Shown piece after piece: positions 59,123-64,000 of a DNA stretch of 64,000 bases. The position numbers and the translations under genes are program-made. This DNA comes from Lactuca virosa (lineage: Eukaryota; Streptophyta; Magnoliopsida; Asterales; Asteraceae). A model generated the notes under the pieces. That model had not been told where the DNA came from. It worked only from the letters and a program-made list of their open reading frames with translations, and made no database searches. Each line of letters begins with the position of its first letter. Position 1 is the stretch's first letter. The stretch is from contig CAKMRJ010005634.1 of NCBI GenBank assembly GCA_928212115.1, positions 119,572,852-119,636,851 of the forward strand, written 5' to 3'.

Positions 59123-61970
59123 CTAAAATTCTATATAATCACTAAAACTAATATCGTCCTTCAGCCCGACACTACTAGCGTGCCGCAAGTGATTAACCCT
59201 ACTCAGTCCCTTCGTAAGGGGATCTAATGGATTCTCTTCCGACGATACCCTCTTAACCACGAGGAGTCCCTCTTCTACTTGATGTCTTATGAAGTGATAT
59301 TTTCTATTGATGTGTCTTTGGTCTACTATGATCTCTTGGTTCCTTGGATAAGGTAACAACACTATCGCTATCAGAGAAAATCTCCATGGGCTCCTTTATA
59401 GCTGGTACAACTCTAAGGTCTCCGATGAAGTTCTTTAGCCATATCGCCTCTTTCGATGCTTCAGTCGCTACTATATACTCTGATTCGCACGTTGAATCAG
59501 CTACAGTCTCCTGTTTGGAACTTTTCCAAGTTATTGCTCCTCCATTTAAGGTAAGTATCCAGCCCGACTGAGAGCGGAAATTATCTCTGTCGGTCTGAAA
59601 GCTAGCATTACTATACCCTACCACTCTTAAGTCATCACTCCCACCAAGGGTAAGGATCAAATCCTTAGTCCTTTGCAAGTACTTAAGAATGTTCTTTACC
59701 GCAGTCTAGTGAGCTTTACCAGGATTTCCCTTGATATCTGGTAACCATGCTCAATGCAAAGGCTACATCAGGGTGAGTACAGGTCATAGCATACATTATC
59801 GAACCAACTGCAGATGAATATGGTATTCGACTCATTTATGCTATTTCAGCATCAGTACTCGGACTTTGAGTCTTACTCAGTCTGGCATTGCTTTGTATAG
59901 GTAATTCTCCTCTCTTGGAATCTTGCATGTTGAAACGTTTCAGCACTTTGTCCAAATAGGTACTTTGACTAAGTCCTATTAGTCTTTTACTCTTGTTTCT
60001 CAATATCCTTATCCCTAGAATGTATGCAGCTTCTCCGAGGTCCTTCATAGCGAAACACTTCCCAAGCCAGGACTTAACCTCCTGCAAGGTTGGGATGTCA
60101 TTTCCTATGAGCAGTATGTCATCTACATACAACACGAGAAAGCTATATATACTTCCACTAGCTTTGACGTACACACAGGACTCATCCTCACTTCTCGAAA
60201 AGCCAAACACTTTGAATTTCTCATCGAAACAAAGATTCCACCTGCGAGATGCTTGTTTTAATCCATAAATGGATTTCTCAAGCTTACACACTCTATTAGG
60301 GTACTTTGCATCGACAAAACCCTCTGGATAATTCATGTAAACATCTTCAGCCAACTTCCCATTAAGGAAAGCGGTATTGACATCCATTTGCCATATTTCA
60401 TAATCATGAAATGTAGCTATGGCTAGAATAACCCTTATAGATTTAATCTTAGCCACTGGTGAGAAGGTCTCATCATAGTCAACTCCAGGAGTTTGAGTAT
60501 AGCCCTTTGCAACCAGTCGTGCCTTATATGTGTGTACTTTCCCATCCATGTCTGTCTTCTTCTTGAAGATCCATTTGCACCCGACTATCTTACGACCTGG
60601 TACATTATCAACCAAGTTCCAAACTTGATTGTCATACATGGACTGAATCTCGATGTCCATTGCCTCTTTCCATTTTGCAGACTCAGGGCCTGCCATGGAT
60701 TCCTTGTAGTTATTAGGTTCATCCAAATTTACCAGTGTACTATCACTGATAAATGTATCACGCTCAGAAGTAATTTGGAAACCATAAAACTCAGGTGTCT
60801 GTCTAACTCTACTCGAATGCCTCAGAGGTAAGGACTCGTCAATCGGTTCAACTGGAGTTTCCTCCTCAGGTTGAGTTCTAGTATTTGAGGTTCCTTCATC
60901 ACTTAACTCTTGAAGCTCTTCAAGGTCAATTTGCCTCCCACTTTCTCCTTGGTATATGAGTTCTCTCTCGTAAAAGACTTCTCTTCTTGCAACGAAGACA
61001 ACATTTTCACTCGGTCTATAGAAGAGATATCCAAAGGATTTCTGTGGGTAGCCGATTGAAATACATCGCTCACTTCGAGGTTCGAACTTGTCGTGAGTTT
61101 CTTTTCTCACAAAAGCCTCACAACCCCAAACCTTGATGTGTGCCAACGAGGGAACCTTCCCTGTCTACATCTCGTGAGGTGTTTTGGAAACCTTTTTAGT
61201 TGGGACTAGATTAAGGATATGGACGACAGTCTCTAAGGCATACCTCGATAATGAGATAGGTAACGAAGCTCAACTCATCATAGAACGAACCATGTCCAGT
61301 AAGGTTCGATTGCGCCTCTCAGTACACCATTAAGTTGTGGTGTCCTAGACGGCGTCATTTGTGAAACAATTCCACATTCCTTAAGATAGTCGTGGAACTC
61401 GATACTAAGATACTCTCCTCCTCGATCAGATCGAAGCATCTTTATCTTCCTGCCCAGTTGATTCTCCACTTTTTGCTTAAACTCTTTGAACTTTTCAAAG
61501 GTTTCTGACTTGTGCTTCATTAAATAGATATAGCCATATCTGATGTAATCATCAGTAAAAGTCATATAGAAGCGGTTAGCATCCCTGGTGGCGGTTCTGA
61601 AGGGTCCACACACATCTGTGTGTATGAGATCCAACATACCCTCACCCCTTGCACAAGTTCCAGTGAAGGGTGACTTTGTCATCTTTCCAAGTAAACAAGA
61701 TTCACATGTATCATATGACTTTAACTCAAATGACTCCAACACTCCATCCTTTTGGAGTTGAGCTATGCGCTTCTTGTTAACATATCCAAGGCGACAATGC
61801 CATAAGCATGTTTTATCCAAATCATTGGATGAATCGATATGCAACACATTATTTCCTAAGTTATCTACAACCATCACAGTTTCATATATGTCATTGCAAG
61901 GTAATGCTTCAAAATAAAATACACCATTGTAATAAGCATTAATACTACCAATTTCATTATTAAAAGAAAA
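59123..61970 (-). pseudogene. Copia I pol: integrase, RT, RNase H; broken
   Basis: Frame 61877-61278 holds the integrase finger (LWHCRLGYV, CESCLLGK) and core (HTDVCGPF, RSDRGGEYL). It then shifts by a one-base loss near 61321 compared with copia E. A TAG lies just before the next frame (about 61166). Frame 61146-59836 covers the end of integrase and RT (LVAKGYTQTPGVDYDE, VLYVDDILL) and ends at a TAA. Frames 59678-59304 and 59362-59123 hold RNase H (GYSNASFQTD, STCESEYIV) and the C-terminus. There is no gag. Not functional. Confidence 0.92.
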
Positions 61971-62570
61971 GGGAGATGGCTCTTATTGTTCCGCAGTACG
62001 TGGCGGACGAGGAGATGAAGAAGGCCCGATATAATGAGATGTTGTAGAGTGATATCTGCTAGTTTGTGAGCCGCTCCAGCTGCAAGAAACTGGAGGATAT
62101 GATTGCTAGGGCTCGTGAGAGAGAGATTGATTTAGATATGGAGAGGAAGAGGAAGCTAGAGACGGTGTCTGGTGTGGAGGTCTCGGGCAAAAAGCCCAAG
62201 GTAGATTCCCGAGGGAAGGTCCAGCAGGGCCGAGGCCGCTGGAGCAAGTGTGGTAGAGGTCACGAGGGGACATGTAGGGCTGGTAGTTCAGGCTGCTTCA
62301 AGTGCGGCCGAACTGGACATGTCAGCAAGGATTGTACTGTTATCACCACCATCACATCATCTGATCTGATTTGATTTCAGTGCAATCATAGGGGCCACAA
62401 GAGGTCCCATTGTCCAAGTTTAGCAGCAGCAGGGAAGGTGGTGGCACCCTCCCCTGCTACATTGAGGATTACAGACGGCCGTAAGGGCCGGGCAGAGGCG
62501 CCTGTGGCGAAGAGCCGAGCCTTCCAGTTGACAACATAGGAGGCACGTGCAGGTCCTGATGTCGTTACGG
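61971..62570 (+). pseudogene. Gypsy H gag, second part
   Basis: It resumes at VPQYVADEEMKKAR. Two zinc-binding segments are clear (CRAGSSGCFKCGRTGHVSKD, with a following FQCNHRGHKRSHC), plus a degenerate first one. Two CAG-type codons have become TAG near 62046 and 62062, and another stop precedes FQCN. It ends at the gag-pol intron. Confidence 0.85.
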
Positions 62571-62636
62571 GTATTTATCTTCTCCTTATCTCCTTATTTG
62601 TATTGATTATTGCTTATGTTTATGTGTTTTTTATAG
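62571..62636 (+). other. Putative 66-nt intron between gag and pol of gypsy H
   Basis: It begins GTATTT and ends TTTTTATAG. It aligns with 40329-40395 of gypsy F and likewise joins gag and pol through a Gly codon. Confidence 0.65.
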
Positions 62637-63670
62637 GATCGTTCTTAGTGAACAGTATATCAGCCTTGGTACTGTTTGATTCGAGTGCCACCCAATCTTT
62701 TGGTTCCTATTCCCCCACGAGGGAATAAGGTCATCGTGGGTATGGATTGGTTGAGCACCAATAGGGCAGTGATTGACTGCGAGCAGCAACTAGTAAGGAT
62801 TCGGAATCCTAATGGGGGAGGGATAGTGATTTAGGGCAAGAGGCCGCAGGGTAGATTGAATCTATGCTCCGCAGCGAGAGCGAGGCATTACCTTCAGCAG
62901 GGTTGTGTAGGTTATGTCGCCTATGTCATGGATACCCGAGGTAAGGGTAAGGCGACAGTCAATGACGTATCGGTAGTGCGAGAGTACCCGGACGTATTCC
63001 CAGAGGATTTACCTGGGATACCTCCAGAAAGACAGGTTGAGTTCAGGATTGACCTGGTCCCTGGTGCGGCTCCGATAGCAAAGGTACCATATCGGTTGGC
63101 TCCTCTCGAGATGCAGGAGTTGTCTACGCAGCTGCAAGAGCTTCTAGACAAGGGATTTATCAGGCCGAGTAGTTCGCCATGGGGATCCCCCGATCCTATT
63201 TGTGAAGAAGAAGGATGGGTCGTATCGGATGTGCATAGACTACCGGGAGCTGAATAAGGTAACGGTGAAGAACCGTTATCCCCGCCCGAGGATCGATGAT
63301 TTTTTTGACCAGTTACAGGGTGCATCTTGGTTTTCCAAGATTGATCTGCGATCGAGTTATCACCAGATGTGAGTCAGGGATGAGGATGTGCAGAAGATAG
63401 CTTTTAGGACTCGTTATGGTCACTATGAGTTTGTGGTGATGCCGTTTGGGCTCACCAATGCTCCAGTCGCGTTCATGGATCTCATGAACCGAGTGTGCAG
63501 GCCGATGCTGGATTAGTCTGTGATAGTCTTCATTGATGATATCTTGGTCTATTCCAAGACTCAGGAGCAACATGGGGAGCACCTGAGGGAGGTGCTGGAG
63601 ACACTGAGGAGGGAGAGACGTTTTGCAAGGTTCTCCAAGTATGAGTTCTGGTTGCGCGAGGTGCAGTTTC
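62637..63670 (+). pseudogene. Gypsy H pol, protease to RT; broken
   Basis: It begins with the protease LFDSSATQSF (Asp-Ser-Ser where Asp-Ser-Gly is usual). About 170 bp present in gypsy F are then deleted near 62700. RT follows: frame 62856-63257 ends at an extra C near 63188, and later frames carry GLTNAPVAFM and VIVFIDDILVYS. Stops include TAG 62832-62834 (CAG in F) and TGA 63370-63372 (CGA in F). It is cut at 63670 by copia J. Confidence 0.88.
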
Positions 63671-64000
63671 TGATGGGTTTTTGAGCATTCTAACACTTCC
63701 TAAGTGTACATGCAACCCTAATAACCTTGAATCTATGTTTTCTCTATATACATGCAAATTTCTTTTTCAAGGTTATTTCCTAACTAGCATGGCATGGGGA
63801 TTACATAGAACATAAAACTAGTAGAAATACATACCTTGTTGTTGCTTGGATTCCTTCAAGACTTTGTGAGCCTAGCACCGCAAATGTTATGCCTCAAATG
63901 CTTCACACAACACCACAAGACTTGGAATAACTTGAGAGAATACTTCTAGCACTCAAAATTGGTTATGCCCTCTCTAGTAACACTATGTCCCGATTTTGCT
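63671..64000 (-). mobile_element. Copia J, LTR start at the window edge
   Basis: It begins tgatgggtttttgagcattc, one change from the tgttggg start of the other copia LTRs, and continues with the family's acatgcaaccctaa and catacct phrases. The rest lies outside the window. Orientation is inferred from the matching ends. Confidence 0.85.

Larger units (their letters stand above)
57469..61970 (-). mobile_element. Ty1/copia element I, 5'-truncated
   Basis: 3' LTR at 57469-58270 on the left, polypurine tract at 58271, then RNase H, RT and integrase in reverse order up to about 61970. Gag, leader, primer site and 5' LTR are missing. At 61970 the sequence changes to gypsy H gag, and about 80 bp of that gag are missing as well, so one deletion removed the copia 5' half together with adjoining host sequence. 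Same family as copia E. Confidence 0.92.
53932..63670 (+). mobile_element. Ty3/gypsy element H, 5' part, interrupted by copia I and copia J
   Basis: 5' LTR 53932-56023, primer site, leader, gag (from 56946), then copia I at 57469-61970, then gag end, gag-pol intron, protease and RT up to 63670, where copia J starts. The remaining pol and 3' LTR lie right of the window. Gag and pol are close relatives of gypsy F, but the LTR palindromes are of the GTACGC type. Several lesions are described under the gag and pol entries. Confidence 0.92.

Overview
This is a plant nuclear window made almost entirely of nested retrotransposons. The polyproteins are plant Ty1/copia and Ty3/gypsy types, the LTR ends are TG...CA, the primer-binding sites match initiator Met-tRNA, and the only convincing host gene is a plant-specific xyloglucan endotransglucosylase/hydrolase (XTH) with GT-AG introns. 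The abundance of LTRs carrying ACTCGnCGAGT-type palindromes suggests an Asteraceae genome, possibly Lactuca. That is an impression from memory and was not tested.

Layout. (1) 1-20746 is a three-level nest: gypsy C (minus, LTRs ending at 13781 and at 18481-20746) holds gypsy B (3' part only, 3' LTR 9872-13205), and B holds copia A (18-7796, target duplication gattc). A solo copia LTR (15886-16737) also sits inside C. (2) 20747-25930 has a LINE ORF2 scrap, the 3' half of gypsy D (minus, LTR 21417-22956), and part of another gypsy LTR. (3) 25931-46198 is an Athila-like element (K) split by a nearly intact copia E (27319-35287, target duplication cgata, two 786-bp LTRs) and by a full-length gypsy F (36097-45854, target duplication atccc). 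(4) 46199-48603 is a very old copia remnant (G). (5) 48604-53931 is the least retrotransposon-rich part: a 1.3-kb element with 85-bp inverted arms that carries an LRR gene scrap, a tRNA-derived SINE, two CACTA-type termini and the XTH gene (51526-52696, minus). (6) 53932-64000 is gypsy H (plus, LTR 53932-56023), broken by a truncated copia I (57469-61970) and by copia J (from 63671 off the window edge).

The most interesting signals are not single genes. Four gypsy LTR groups and two copia leaders carry pairs of short CpG-containing palindromes about 20-22 bp apart, with family-specific sequence but shared spacing. Three gypsy elements appear to share a leader intron (GTAAGT ... TTTCAG just before the gag start), and two of them also share a 66-67-nt intron whose removal puts gag and pol in one frame. 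Five LTR copies share a 22-bp hairpin module (CTAAGCTTnGTGCTTA core) next to tandem arrays. Gypsy F keeps one open pol frame over 3.3 kb, interrupted only by eight C-to-T nonsense changes at CAG or CGA codons, the pattern expected from deamination of methylated cytosine. All identities, ages and splice claims come from reading by eye, without alignment software or RNA data.
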